NCBI GenBank assembly: GCA_021234155.1 | Contig: JAJEKV010000091.1 | Span: 2,921,501 to 2,985,500 of the forward strand | Source of the DNA: Isoetes taiwanensis | Taxonomy: Eukaryota; Streptophyta; Lycopodiopsida; Isoetales; Isoetaceae | Length of the DNA stretch: 64,000 bases | Direction: 5' to 3' | Shown here: positions 1-12,800 of the stretch, in pieces | How positions within the stretch are numbered: position 1 is the first letter of the stretch | How the letters are laid out: each line of letters begins with the position of its first letter | Program-made: the position numbers and the translations under genes | Notes under the pieces: generated by a model | The model's input: only the letters and a program-made list of their open reading frames with translations | Told to the model about the DNA's origin: nothing | The model's database searches: none

Positions 1-395
1 CATATTTTTCTTTTTTTGTACTTCAACCCCTCATGGGACCCCATTGTTCAGCCTTTCTCATTGCCATAATTCCTCACCTTGGTGATCACTATTCATTTCC
101 TTCTTCTACTACCTTTGCACCTCATGTGGCATGTGTCTTACTCAGAGATTAAGTTAACCTAGAATATTCTATGATTCCATCCCAAGTAATACCAAAAGTT
201 CCATGGTCTCTAAAAATTTCCAAGTATTCCTTGCTTTTTTCTATGGAGACCTTTAAAACCATGTAGAAAATTCAAAATACCAAAATACGGCATATTAGAG
301 ATATACTCTAAAAATCTCTGAGGTCATTAATAAATACCTCCTGAAAAATCAACTCGAGACTTGGAATCACGATAGAGGGCTTCGGGAGAATAGTC
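1..395. other. Intergenic, nothing recognised
   Basis: AT-rich sequence without a convincing reading frame, repeat or RNA signature. Confidence 0.5.
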
Positions 396-590
396 AGGAG
401 AGATGGGAGTTTACAAGCAGTATCTCGAGAGAAGAACCCAAGAAAGCATCGTTATCACGAAGTACATGTGGGAGCGCCATTGTATGGAGCTCCAGCATTT
501 GGGGCTTGCATTTTGGATCCGGAGGAAGAGTTAGATTGGGGTTCGCGAGATTCTTCAGAGGGCCATGGTAAACTATCTTCACAGTCATAG
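396..590 (+). CDS. Possible exon of an unidentified protein
   Basis: One frame stays open into a TAG at 588-590 and reads like real coding sequence: a basic stretch (REKNPRKHRYHEVH), then VGAPLYGAPAFG, then an acidic stretch (DPEEELDWGSRDSSEGHGK). Both charge and glycine/proline content differ from the noise frames around it. No family is recognised and no start codon can be defended; it would be the 3' exon of a spliced gene or a fragment. A CTCG at about 424 may be a miscalled CTG (see the findings), so the frame upstream of it is doubtful. The opposite strand is also open here but has no better composition. Confidence 0.25.
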   Translation, partial: RRDGSLQAVSREKNPRKHRYHEVHVGAPLYGAPAFGACILDPEEELDWGSRDSSEGHGKLSSQS

Positions 591-1560
591 CCCAGAGCCT
601 TCCTTCCGGTCCTTGTTGCTCAAATGGATAAAGAACAAATTAATCCCGATTTTGATGTGATGAAGATTGAGCGGAGGAACCATAGCAGCCGCGGCGTGAA
701 GCCTAACATGGATCTGACCTAGCGAGGAAAAGAACATGGGCATTCGCTCCGAGCAAGGGCATGGGTTACACCATCCGACTTTCAATCAGGTTTTTCAATC
801 AGTCTTTGGAGTGCAGTTTGGAGTGTGGGGGCAAGATAGAAGCAGGAAATTAAAAGCAGGAGGAATTAAAGAGGCGAACTTGGCCGGAATTAGTGAATTC
901 GTGGGTAAATCTGCAGGAAATTCGGCGAGTGAAGAAGCAGTTTGGCCGATTGCATTTGTTCTTAGAGGCCACTCCATTAGAGATGTTTCATGTCTGACAA
1001 TACTTCCCTTCTTTGCATCTTCAGTTGTCTCGAATGTCCTAGCCATACCCTCGTTTTCTGTCCACATTTTTTCACATACCACAATTATAGTCCTTCTTCC
1101 ATTTTTCTGAGATCCCATGGTTAATCAGGCATTTTTCTTGCCTTCATCCACTTTGCATATCATGTCTCCACATTCGATTTACATTTTGCATAGTTTTACA
1201 TACATCTTGCATCTTTTGCTTCATTCCAATCAGGTTAAGCAGTTTTTTTGAACTCCCCGTCCGGTTTTATCTTGTTCTTGCCAGAAAATACCACGTTTCT
1301 TGTTTTTTTTCTTGCTTTAAAGTGGCCATGGCATTACTTGGCCCAATATTGGCAAAGGGGTTCTGTCCCCATCATAAAATTAGAGGCGGTGCATGAGATA
1401 ACAATGGGCAGGCACACAAAAAATGGAGTAGCACAACTTTATTATTCCAATTCAATCCACCACCTTTGCTTTTGCAAGCAAATAGCAACTAGGATTCTTA
1501 CTTTGAGGAGAATCTGTAGGCTCTATCTGGAAATTGAAAATGGCAAAGCATTGGGCTTCT
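591..1560. other. Intergenic, nothing recognised
   Basis: Open frames of about 100-125 codons lie on both strands between 736 and 1118. They overlap each other, lack any motif I recognise and have no supporting context. I treat them as chance frames. Confidence 0.4.
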
Positions 1561-1795
1561 CAGGGTGATTCCTTCCGGTAGTATCGGTGATTCCATACGT
1601 GAATAGCAATGTGTTGTATGATTATATGCGAGGTGGGATACGTGAAATGGTGATTCCATCTCCGCGAATAGGGCGTTCGTGATTCCATTCGGCGAATAGC
1701 ATGCGTTTGTGATTGGAGTAAATGGAATGCTGGAGTAGTTAAGTGATTCCTTCAGGACCATTTCTTGGGGTGATTAGTCACGGTGGAGCAACTGG
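1561..1795 (+). repeat. Degenerate short repeat
   Basis: The word GTGATTCC recurs at 1565, 1587, about 1650, 1679 and 1743. In three copies it is followed after a few bases by CGAATAG or GTGAATAG. Spacing is irregular (22 to 64 bp), so this is a decayed array rather than a clean tandem repeat. Function unknown. Confidence 0.5.
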
Positions 1796-3000
1796 GGGAG
1801 ATTCCATGCATAACAGAGGAGAATTATAGATTGATACCACTTGGAAGGTATATATTACGAAAGTAACCGTGATGCGAGCGAAGGGCACTACAGTACGGAT
1901 AGCGGGGTTGACTTGGTGATTCTGCGCGGGAGAATATCTTGCGATGGAATCACAATAGCGAAGTAAATTTTCACCGTCGAGGAACCATATGGATTTTAAG
2001 GCACGAGAAAGGCGTCATTTTGAGCTAGTAATAAATCTCTTAGCTATGAAGGGTGGTATTTAACAAATCTATTATTAAAACCCCGCTAAAGGAACAATTC
2101 AGATGTGAACTCTTGGAAGTATGAGACAAAGGTACGCCATCAATGTGACTATAGTATGGAGTTAGCTGTTTGTGCTTCGGATAAGTGCGACCATGGGCAA
2201 CCCGACAAAGGAAATGTCATGGAAGAAAAACATCCTCATCTTTTTATTTCCAAACAATTTGTTGTTTTGATTGCTATGTTGGTTTTGAAGTCTTTATACC
2301 AAAGAAGGGTTTTAGGACATTCTAAATTTTGGACCTTTAGACCTTAATGTTCTGATGTGTTACCGGGCTAGACATTGTCTCTCTCTTTCTTGTTGCACAA
2401 CAAATCTTAGCTGAATCACACTTGATATTTAATGGTTTATGATACATTCAGGCAGTTCATTTCATGGGATTGTTTGTATGTCTTTGTATATTTGCTCTGA
2501 TAGACCATGTGATAATTTGTTATCATGCCATTTTAATCACATTTGATTTTAACAAACAAGGCGGCTCTAACGTAATAATGGCAAACCTCAAATTTTGGAT
2601 TCCTTTGGGTTTTTCTTTCTACCGATGCATGTTCCTTCTTTCCATGATCATACAATACATGGGAGTATACATACTTTTGCAATGTGCATCTTACTAACGG
2701 TGTGAACTTTACTTTGGCAAATTGCAATCACTATTCACATTTTGGTATGTATTGCATTTCCTGATTTAGGTTCTTGGCGCTTCCGTGAAATATCCCACAG
2801 CCCAACTCGACCGCAAATTTCAAGGTATATAACAAAAAATAAATTCAATATTATTAAGATTTACATGTAATATCCACGTGGCCTCTACTCTCCACCCGGC
2901 CTCTAAGATTCCACCCCCACACGCCTGGATGTTCCACGTAAGGGTGGGTTGATTGGCTGAAGGAATCTAGGCTTGGGGTGTAGATAGGTTTTTTTAAAGA
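1796..3000. other. Intergenic, nothing recognised
   Basis: No supported gene. Frames at 2105-2347 and 2464-2697 are short, hydrophobic and unlike any family known to me. Confidence 0.45.
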
Positions 3001-3029
3001 TGGGCTAGGCACCTAATAATCACCAAGGT

Positions 3030-3680
3030 TTTATATTTGAAGGCCAAAAATGAACGATTTTTTTATTTTTGCAAAAGGATCTTTTTGATGCTCGAAGATG
3101 CCGGAATATTTTTTGCAAAGAGCACTTTTGAATTTTGGCCTAAAAATGGGGGGTGTATGGAAGGTGATGTGGCATGATGGCATGATGAGTTGGCAATGGT
3201 AAGGGTGACATGGCAAACAAGGGTGGTGAGGTGTCAAACAACTTGGCTAAGAATATTTTTCTAGTCAAAAACTTTGATGAGGTGGACATGATGTGTATGA
3301 CATGTGGAAGACATGGAGGTGTTGGTGATGATGTGGCATGATGAAGTGTCTCCCCTTATGGATTCAACCATGTAATTTAAAGAACTTTTTGCAAAAAATA
3401 GAATTTCAATGGGGTGACACGGTATGGTATGACATGGCAATGTGGATGACATGTATGGTGACTTGGCCTTTTGAGTCTTGTCATAGATCATATAATTTGC
3501 ATTTTCTAGGCAAATTTTGACTTTGAGTGCTTCCTCGTGAATTTTTGCATTTTCTCATTTTTGACTTTTAGAGAGAGGAGGTTGACTTTTGACCATATGC
3601 ATGACCAAGTCAAGTGGAATTTTGTGCTTGAATGATATGGTGATGGCATGGCAAGTGTGTGGAATGTGAATGACATGTAA
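3030..3680. repeat. ATGGCA/GACATGG-rich low-complexity tract
   Basis: Words such as GGCATGATG, GACATGG and TGGCATG recur many times over about 600 bp. On the minus strand they produce frames full of Cys-His-Pro (for example LPCHPYHC). These could be mistaken for zinc-binding proteins but simply translate the repeat. Confidence 0.5.
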
Positions 3681-5781
3681 AGGGGGTTTTGACTAGAAAA
3701 AAATCTTCAAGGCCAATTGAGAAAGGGGTGGTCTCCCCGCCATGAAACTTGGTCCCTAGGGTAATGTTGACGTTTCGAAGTCCATTGGCAGAGCCAATTA
3801 CGCTTTGAATAGTGGAGTTACCCGGCCCATCGCCAGGCATTTGGGGAGGACTTTCGTGGGCAAGTCAAGCTTTCGAGGGATTTTAAGGATTTGTCTTTTG
3901 GGCCAAGACCCTCCCTCTTTGTGGATGACACGGTGCAAGATCCCGACAAATATGACATGGCAAGGGTGCCAAAATACCCACCGTTGTCCGACATCTTGTT
4001 GTTGGGAAGCCGAAATGGCTTAGTATGTCACACCGGTATGGCAAGCATGGATGCACCACTAGAGTTGTATAACATGCAAATTTGTATGATCAAGATTGTC
4101 TTTCAGGTCTTGTTGCAGCAGAAAGGTCAAGTGATTTAGATCACTTGCATTATCAGTATCCATTTAGGTGTACTATGAAGTCTCCTAGACTTGTCAATCC
4201 GCCATCAAGAGGAGGTTTGCATGAGAAGTTAAGAACCCTATGGGGGTTGTTCTGTGTCTAGGCAGGCACATGTATCACTAGACATATAATTATTGCTAAT
4301 TATATTGTTTTTTATTGGTTTGCATAGTCCCTCCCTTGTTATAGAGATTTTTATTTGCATCGCCGCATAATACCAAATTTCTCTAGAGATTTTCAAGTTT
4401 TTTCAATTATGTTTTATATTTTATGTTCATATTTTTTAATTATGAACACATTATTTGTGGCTCCAAAGCATAAAATAAGACGCATAAATATAAGCCGCCA
4501 CACTACTAAAGTGCATTTTGTAGTCTTACATAAATGAGACATTAACAAACACTAGTGAAGACTATCACATTAAAAAATAAGGCCACATATTGGTCAATAA
4601 GTGGTATCTTATTTTATGGTGAGGGAAGTCCCTCAGTAAAAGATAAGACTCTATTTTCCTTAAAAGTAGAAACCTAATCTATCCTAACCTACCCGAAAGC
4701 CTTCCCGAACCTAAATGAGACAGGTCTTACTTTAAATAGTGTGAAAACAACTTTATCATTTTTTGCTTAAGTGGCATATTTTTATTGAATACTTTTAAAA
4801 AATTAAACAAATGTGTGAAAAATAGCCTTATTTTACTTGCAATCTTTCCTTGCCCATTATTCTTAGCTGGTCCACTATTCCTTCACCCCCACCAATAGTC
4901 TACATTTTCTTACCCTAGAAACAAGTAGAAAAATGAGATCTTTACCTAAAAACTAATTCACACAAGGAAAATATTCATAATCCATGTGGCTAAGCATATC
5001 ACATATGAGTTGATTTTTAATGCGTGAACATGGCAAATTGACAACAAATAAATGGATAATAGGCAAATTTAATGGCATGTTCCCTAGGTTGTTAATCTTA
5101 TAGTAATGCTAAGAAACATTTCAGCGATTTTTGTTTTAGTTTGTACTAACATTTTTGTCTTCCCCGAGAAAGTCAAGGAATATTGTTCCTCTGACATCCA
5201 CTATGCTTTTAAGAAAAGGTATAATATTAATTCCATTTTGCAGAACAATATGTTGCCGCTGCCGGTAGGATTATTAGTTTGCAAATACTATATAGGGATC
5301 AGGAATAAAACGCATTGGTGTTGAGCGGCCGTTGCAACAGATAAAAACGAGGAAATTACGAGAAAATAAGTTGATAACAATTTGTTACTCACGGGTTACA
5401 GTAACACAACTGCTGCATTTATGGATAGACAGTTGATAAATTGTAGTTCTTTGTTATGATAGAATAGAAATTACAAAACATCTGACATGCAACATGTTGA
5501 AAGCCGCTAAACAAGGGTGCATGCTGGATGTCAGATGCATATAGTCTTGATGAATTTGGATGCAGTCGATCATCCAATGAACATAATGGTGAGCAAGGCA
5601 TTTTTTGGCAATAAAAAGCAAGGTTTTGCTACCATTGCCTCTATTTGTACAAAAGTTGAGGCAAAATGTGCCATAAAATAATCCTGCAACAGAAGGATAA
5701 GAATGTTATTTCCAAAGTAGTCTGTGTATAAGAACGTTGAATTTAAATAACTACAACTTACTTTTGGATTAATTAACGAAA
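3681..5781. other. Intergenic, nothing recognised
   Basis: AT-rich sequence. Overlapping frames at 3805-4139 and a 72-codon frame at 5106-5324 have no recognisable domain. No tRNA, rRNA or clear transposon terminus was seen. Confidence 0.4.
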
Positions 5782-8352
5782 TTATTGCAATCGTTTCTGA
5801 GTCTCATCTGTAGCCTTGGAACCGCTCAGTGCTGGTTTTCCTTCCTCCGAGTCCTTGGCAGTTCTGCTTAACATGTTTGTTAGCTTGGTATTTTCACTTC
5901 CATTCCTTTCCGATGTAAAAGGACCGCTTATTGCTGCAGGTCCTAAAGAACCGTTGTTTGGCATTACGATCGTAGATTGGGACTCATTTTTCTGTGTTTT
6001 GGTTAGCAGTTTGAGGCTTCACATTGTTACTAGAAATAGAGCTTGCCAAATGTATGGGCATTAAACAAAGACCCTTGCTCTGAAGGTACTGCATAGCTGT
6101 GCCCATGTCCTCCATCAGTCGTGCAACTTGCTTCTCTGTTAACGAGATGCCTTCCTGAAATCTCAACAAATTTCCTTACAATCTAGAAACATATACACTA
6201 GCAAAAAAATAACTACAGAGATTCACACGTGGTACCTCTGCAGGAAGGTCTGCAACCATAGATGAAACTGCCCCAGCACTACCTAGCTGACTCATGCTTA
6301 ATACCTGCACCATCCAAAAGGTTCATAGTCAAATTGCCAAAAATAGACGAAATGCTACAAAACAAAAGGACTAACCTTCACTTTGCAGTTGAAGAAACTT
6401 CACATAATCGATAATTTCATCCAGCATAGATGCCTTGTCCGTCTGCATGACAGTAATCTTATCAGTTAGAGTTTCCAAACATAACTATGCAAATGAATAG
6501 AACCAAAATTTAAAAGAACTTCCAAATATCTCACTACTATTGCCTTTAGAAAATCTCATCAGATTCAGACTGCAATGGCTCTTGAAGTATTGACATAAAT
6601 AAATGTCTGTAAAAAAGAATGATACTCATTCCAGCTTCAAGTTAATGAACCATGAGATTCCTACACAATTTGGACGTAAATGCAGTTGATTATGATGAAA
6701 AAAATGGACCAGCTTTATTATCGTATGTTTCCAAGCAATAAGATATTTGACAACATGGGCTAGACATCTATCCTCCACTGGATCTTCACAAAACTTCAAA
6801 CTTCTTAGTAGTTTGACCATGGACTTACTCTCTCCAACGTTTATTGAACAGCTTGTACTAAATATCTTTTTAATGGACAAAGATAGTCATTGTATTTGAC
6901 AGTTCTTTATACATTACATGCCAATCAAAATTAGCTCATATTACCTTGTTGGAATTGGGAACCAGCTCCTGCAGTGCTTTCATCCTTTCGGCAATTCTTT
7001 TTCTCCTAAGCTGCAAATATCATATGAACATCATGAGGTCCAAAGGTAAGCTTATTGCTTGTTTAGATTGTTCCCTCCAGAGCATAAGTCCTTAATGACA
7101 AATGAAAAAGTGCCAAACTTACCCCTTTCTGCAATACTATGTGGATCAGTAGCTTGGCCTCTACGAGCACGCACCCGGAGGCCTTGATCCTCCAGCAGGG
7201 TTACTGTTAGTCCCTGTTGATTGTTGAGAAACAGATGTTTGGCCCCCATATGCCTGACTTGATACCCCCTTGTGTGGACTTCTGCTCCTTGAGATGGCTG
7301 CAAATCAAGCTGAATTTTAGAAAAATGAGAGTTACACATAAGAAACCTGGATTCTTGAAATGACAAGCTTCCCTTTAGTAAAATTCAGTCTTAGGCATGG
7401 TAAAGAATTAGACCTGAATATGCTGATCTGTTAGCTTCCAATTTGTGTTTGCAAACCAGCGAGAGTATTAAAAAGGCCCCCTTGAAGCCCATCCTGAACC
7501 TGCATAGCGTACTCATTCCTTAGCAAATATATCCAAAGCAAGCAGGAGCAATTTAGGCGGGGAACACTTGTGCTTACAGAATTGGGAACAGCTTCTTCAT
7601 TTCTTTATTCTTCTTGCCCAGAAGCTGAGCTTCAGTGGGTGTAGCGTCAGTTCCCAAGCTTGGAACCAAGTTGAGCGGAAGAGATGAAGCTGCGTTATCT
7701 GCATAAGGCTGATGCCAAGGCGTGACTATGGGGGGGTGGGGATTGACGACCCCTTACTACTAGCACTTGTTTCGGTAACGGAATTTTGAGGTATTGTCTT
7801 TGATTCAGCTGCAATTGGCCAGATTTATCAGGAGAGACGGTCTCAGATGGCAAGGCAGCTTTTTCTATTATCATGCAAAGGAGTACCATTTTGCCTAAGC
7901 AATGTAGATCCGTCAGCAGAATAGCAAGAACCCTCGGTTACGGTAGCACTGTCAACCCCAGTCCCTTCTTCTTTCCCATTCTGAATTGGGCACCCGCCAA
8001 AGCTTGGGCATTTTCCAGGATTTCTTGAGACATCGAAGGCACGTTGAATTGTTTAGCACCCCTGAAGGGAAAGCATTGACTCAATCCCTACTCCCGAAGT
8101 TTGAGCCGCACTATAATCCCAGTTTGCCCTAGCCAGTCCACCTGCTTCAACCCAAGGCTGCATTGCAAAAATCTGCTCCAGCATCTCGTCCATTCCTGCC
8201 TGTCCCTGATGCTCTAATTGCTCTAGGCTTTGGCCTTGTGCTCGATCTTGCAGCTGATTGAGTAATGCCATTTGGGAAGTGCTCAAAGGGGGCTGGTTGC
8301 TATTGATCCCGTGAACGGGACCCCCAGAGCTCAGCATAGCAGAAGACTGCAT
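5782..8352 (-). CDS. bHLH transcription factor, UNE12/LRL-like, six visible exons
   Basis: A nuclear DNA-binding regulator of the plant bHLH subgroup that includes UNE12 and the Lotus RHL1-like (LRL) proteins; members act in root-hair growth and reproduction. Exons read on the minus strand: 8352-7578 (Gln-rich N-terminus), 7499-7414, 7297-7123 (basic region, [16 protein letters not shown]), 7010-6945 (helix 1, [15 protein letters not shown]), 6442-6376 (loop/helix 2, [18 protein letters not shown]), 6304-6236 ([13 protein letters not shown]), 6154-5782 (C-terminus with [18 protein letters not shown]). All visible introns are GT-AG. The basic region has the H-E-R DNA-contact residues (HSIAER). 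I take ATG 8352 as start; the longer upstream frame begins at TTG. The frame needs several one-base corrections, mostly at homopolymers (see findings), so this is either a real gene with uncorrected reads or a recent pseudogene. Confidence 0.88.
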
Positions 8353-8600
8353 CAGCAGGGTAGGGAAGGGAGCGAAAAAGAAAAGCAAGGCGGCTTGCTA
8401 TGGCGGATCTTGAGCAGATCCCCTATATTCTAATGCGGTGATGCGGTTGGGCAGAGAGAGAGAGAAAGGGTAGGGTAAGGTAGAGACTTGCGCCTTAATA
8501 CTGATACTGCTCCGGCTGCAGTGCTGCCTGTGTTAGTGGCAGAGAAGCACTGACTGACTCACCAAGCTTTGATCAGCAATGTGAGAGGCGATTAAGAAGG
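8353..8600 (-). promoter_or_regulatory. Probable 5' leader of the bHLH gene
   Basis: On the minus strand the sequence before ATG 8352 has a CT run (GAGAGAGAGAGAAAGGG on the plus strand, about 8454-8470). This is common in plant 5' leaders and core promoters. No convincing TATA box could be fixed. Confidence 0.35.
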
Positions 8601-9805
8601 AGCTGCAGAGTGCTCAGAATATAGCAAATGCCCAAATTTAAGAACAAACCGCTTCTCCTATAGAATATTCTCGTACCAATATTCTTCTCGCCAGCTCTAC
8701 GGCCCCCTTGTTAACAAATTAATAACTCCGGTTTAAAAAGCTTTTCATTCTTGTTATTTTTACAGAGATAATAACATATTATCAATATACACTCTAGGAT
8801 AACCTTAACCACCCGTGGTTTCCTCGCCACTTAGAATGACTTGGAGCAGATGCAGAATGACTTAGAGCAGATGCAGAAAGCTTTCCTAGCATTGGCCCTG
8901 GGTAAAGTCCATCGCTCTATACCAAATAACCGCCGCAGAGATAGGCTTCGGCTTTTCGTGAGGGGGGGCCTTGATCGACTTTTCATCATCTACTTCCGTA
9001 AAGTAGTTAGTATGGACGATAGTCGATCCCTAACCTCGCTTATACCGCGGACAATGGGGCCTCACGCCCAGCAAAGGCCTCACGGCTGCGAAAAGAGAGC
9101 TCAATGGTTGGCCGATGGAATGTGCAGAGCATAGGTGCATTCGAAAGTGCAAATAGAGGCGCACGCCACAACCTAAGACAATACCTTGATATGTTCCTCG
9201 AAGCTCGGAGATGCCAACACCCTTTGAATAGGTCAAGACGCGACATTACCAATGCCACATAAATCCCATGCCGGAGAGGGGCCCACAACGCTACCTCGGC
9301 ACCCATTTATTCATGAAAAAACGCTGGATCCATTGCCTCTATCCGCGATATGTGCACACCGCCTCGATTGAGATGAGGAGATGGATCGCGAGTCGGGGCT
9401 GTGAGAGGCTTTGTCAACCCCGCCAAATTGAAGTTGCGGAAGACAAATGCCACACCCTTCAGAGTCAGTCCGACATATGACGAATTTGGACACGCTTATA
9501 CCGAAGCTAGTCTAGCCCCGGTCACCGCAGATGAGATGTTCATGGCCTCGATGCGATGCTAGGATCATACCTTTAAGAGGTCATGGATCGCTCGGATCGG
9601 GTTCTGGCCCCTGCACTCACCGATATGTCTATATATTTCTTTTCCTCATGATAGATGTCCAGCATGCCTTGACATCACTCTTATACATGTCACCATTTTT
9701 TCCCCAAAACCCTTCTGAGGGGTTCTTTTTAATCGGGACAAAGAATGCATTTGTAAACGCCCTTTTTGGGTCTCATAGGCCTATTGGGTTCCATGGATCT
9801 ATAAA
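8601..9805. other. Intergenic, nothing recognised
   Basis: A GC-richer stretch (about 8930-9620) holds overlapping short frames on both strands. One begins with a duplicated EQMQ motif from a small tandem repeat at 8843-8875. I see no rRNA, tRNA or protein family. Confidence 0.4.
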
Positions 9806-9857
9806 AATTCTATTCTATTCTATTCTATTCTATTCTATTCTATTCTATTCTATTCTA
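9806..9857 (+). repeat. (TATTC)n microsatellite
   Basis: About ten uninterrupted copies of the pentanucleotide TATTC. Confidence 0.95.
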
Positions 9858-12800
9858 GGTTTACAGGTCGAGATCCGATCTAAGCCGTCCATTAAAGTGT
9901 TGTTACCAATTTAATAACAACCATTGGTTCCAAAATTTCTAGTCTTTTCTCTCATAACATCTTAGAGTGTTAGCATGTAATTTCACAAAATCCTAGAACA
10001 ATATAAACATGACAGTGATTATCAAAACATCACAGTGTTTATTACAGATTATCACAATAATTATTATCACATTTTTAAGACATGGAACAATGTATCTGTA
10101 CAGATTGTAGACATGCAATTCTACTATACAAACTGATGTACAAAGATTCTGTTGTAACTAGAACTGTTTTATAACTGCCATGCTTTCCACTGTTGTAAAT
10201 AGCCATGTTTTCCACTGTTGTTTTGGTATTATAAAGATATGCAAATGGTCCACAAAAAAAATTGCTTAAATATTAGACACAAAACTAAATGAAATTTTGT
10301 CATAAGTCTTAAGAAAAAATTGTACAACTTAGCTACAACGTTGTTTAAAAGTTGTAACAATGCACTTAAAATGCAATACAACCTTGACAAAAAGCTGTCA
10401 TTATTTCGACAAGATATTTGACAGTGTAGCCTATGACACAATTCTTGATAATAAGAGACGATTTTATGTCAAGAAAGTAGCAACCATCACAAAGTTGTCA
10501 CTACGCTTAATGTCTTGACACAAGGGTTGACACCTGCACTCCCATCCTCTTATAGTGGTCCACCTTGAGGAACTCATGTTTTTGACGCATACAAGACAAG
10601 TACTAGCAAGCCTATAACTGTTTCTTCTTGCATTTTTTCTTCCCTTCTTGTTGGTTAGTGCACATCTTTATTATAATTTAAAAATTTAAGCCCTATAACT
10701 CAAAATTTCTATAATTTAGCCCTATAATGCATCCCTATAACTATATAAGAAGCCGCTAGTAATGTAACTGAATGGTCATAGTTACAAAGTGTATCCACGT
10801 GATTCATGTCCCGTTAAATCCTTAAGATTGTCGCCGTGAATTCCTTTGTTGGCGCAGCCCTTGTGATTGCATAGTGACACAAAGTCTTGTTGCTTATCTT
10901 GAGGCCTATCAACAAAACAAGAAAAAATTAGCATTCAAAATTTGGAAACTTGACAACAACAAAAGGGACGAAAAAATACCTATTAATGTCCATGATCTTT
11001 TTCAACTTTAGAAATTTTGTTCCACCTAAATTTGTTTTAGCACACCAAAGATCCAAAGAACAAATGTCTTAATCGGGGCCTTGAGAAAATGGCTTATCAC
11101 AAACATCTTCACCATCAAGCATCGATGGAAGTCGAAGTCGGAGAAATATATTTTTAAAAGTCTTGTATGTCTTTGTTAACTCCGCTTCATACACCTCAAC
11201 AAAGCTCGCAAGTCCGATTCCTTGCAATTATTCAAATCTCCTCGATGGTTTTTTACAATGCCTTTGTATAAACTTGTATGGATACATTATAACAAAGATA
11301 AATTATTACAAAGAGTAGCAACACATACAAAAAAAAAGAAAAAAGAAAAAAAAAAAAACTGGACCTAACAACCACCTTCCCATGCCTCCTTTCCCCCACG
11401 AATCGAAAATTGGTTATACAAGAGAGGATAACCCAATTAAGAAGGCCATTTAGAGTCGATGGCAAGAATTCTTCCACCGCAAGGACCTTCACAATCATTG
11501 TGAATAATACAACACTTACATCTAAAATACAAGTAAAATACAAGCATCTAGCTAATCTAGTTGCAAAAAAAAATTCTTCTAATTACCTTATCGCTTATCA
11601 TGTTTAATAACTGATTTCTTGGTTGGTTTGCCATAATATCCGCTATCACTTTACTAGTCAGCTTCTTTAGCCGCTAACTAAAAATGGATGCTCAAACACA
11701 TTAATATCCATTTCATCCCTAACTCCATAAAAAAAGGGAATGGAGAGTGCACTTATAACGAGAAATGCAAGAATCGGGCCGAGGTGGAGTTGGCTATTGA
11801 GTCTTGGGGTCTTTTTCCTATAGATAAGAGAGTTATTGACAAGGCTAGCAAATCATAGTCTAATTCCGCTTTTGCCCCTCTTCCAAAATCTATATAAGGA
11901 TAAGATCAACCACAAAACACGTGGAGGTGGGACCTTGAACTTGAAGATCGTGAATGCTCACAATAGAGCCCATAGTACTACCCCCTGATTAGTCTAGGGA
12001 CTCAGTGATATCCCCCTTTGATGACCGCGACCTGAACACGTGTTTAGGTACCATAAGGAGAACATAAGATCAAGATACATTAATAATGGTTTTACTAATG
12101 GAATGATACTCTTGGTACAAAATGTGGTCCGCAGGACTACCATTCCGAGATAATTATGGAAATTAATGTCATTCGGTGATGCTTCAATCCTAGTTTTTGG
12201 GAATTTATAGGCCTTATTTCCATGAGTCATTTCTTCATCTTTGTTGAGTCGTTTCTTCTTCTTTGTGAAGCACTAGATGGATAAGCTTGAGTAAAGTTGC
12301 TTAGTTTTGGAGCCATTGATTTTTTACCATTACATTCTCATTCTATTGTACTAGATCATACAACCAAACACAAGGTTGCGAAATCGCTATTTGCATCAAG
12401 ATTCCTACCATATATTGATGAATAATAAGTTTGAAAATGGAGATGTAGATGGATTCTTCTTTTAGCATTTCATTTCTCTTTAAGGACTTTGTTTAGAACA
12501 AGGTTTATCAACTTATTTCTTTTCTCTATATTGGTCTCCATCAATGGTAAACCACTTCTCCTCCAATTTTCTTTTTTGTTAATGTTCTTCTTTGCAGTGT
12601 GATGATGTAGCTTTTTCTAAGCCTATAGGCAGCCTTGTGGTATGGAGGCTGTGAATTTAGACCACTTTTTTCATGGTATTCAAGACTTTACCAGAAGCCC
12701 ACAATTACATAGTCAATAACTTTGTTCAAATTCTTCCCTTTTAAACAATTGATTAATCTATACGCTTCTTTCAATGGACAACTAGCTATGTTGGTCCTAA

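Noticed and set aside
3031-3840. Minus-strand Cys/His/Pro-rich frames resembling zinc-binding proteins
   Set aside because: They translate an ATGGCA/GACATGG-type low-complexity tract.
8353-8388. N-terminal extension of the bHLH protein beginning LLFFFAPFP
   Set aside because: It starts at TTG, not ATG, and reads like 5' leader; ATG 8352 is the first good start.
9268-9914. Plus-strand frames of 70 and 127 codons
   Set aside because: The longer one runs through the (TATTC)n microsatellite; neither has a recognisable domain.
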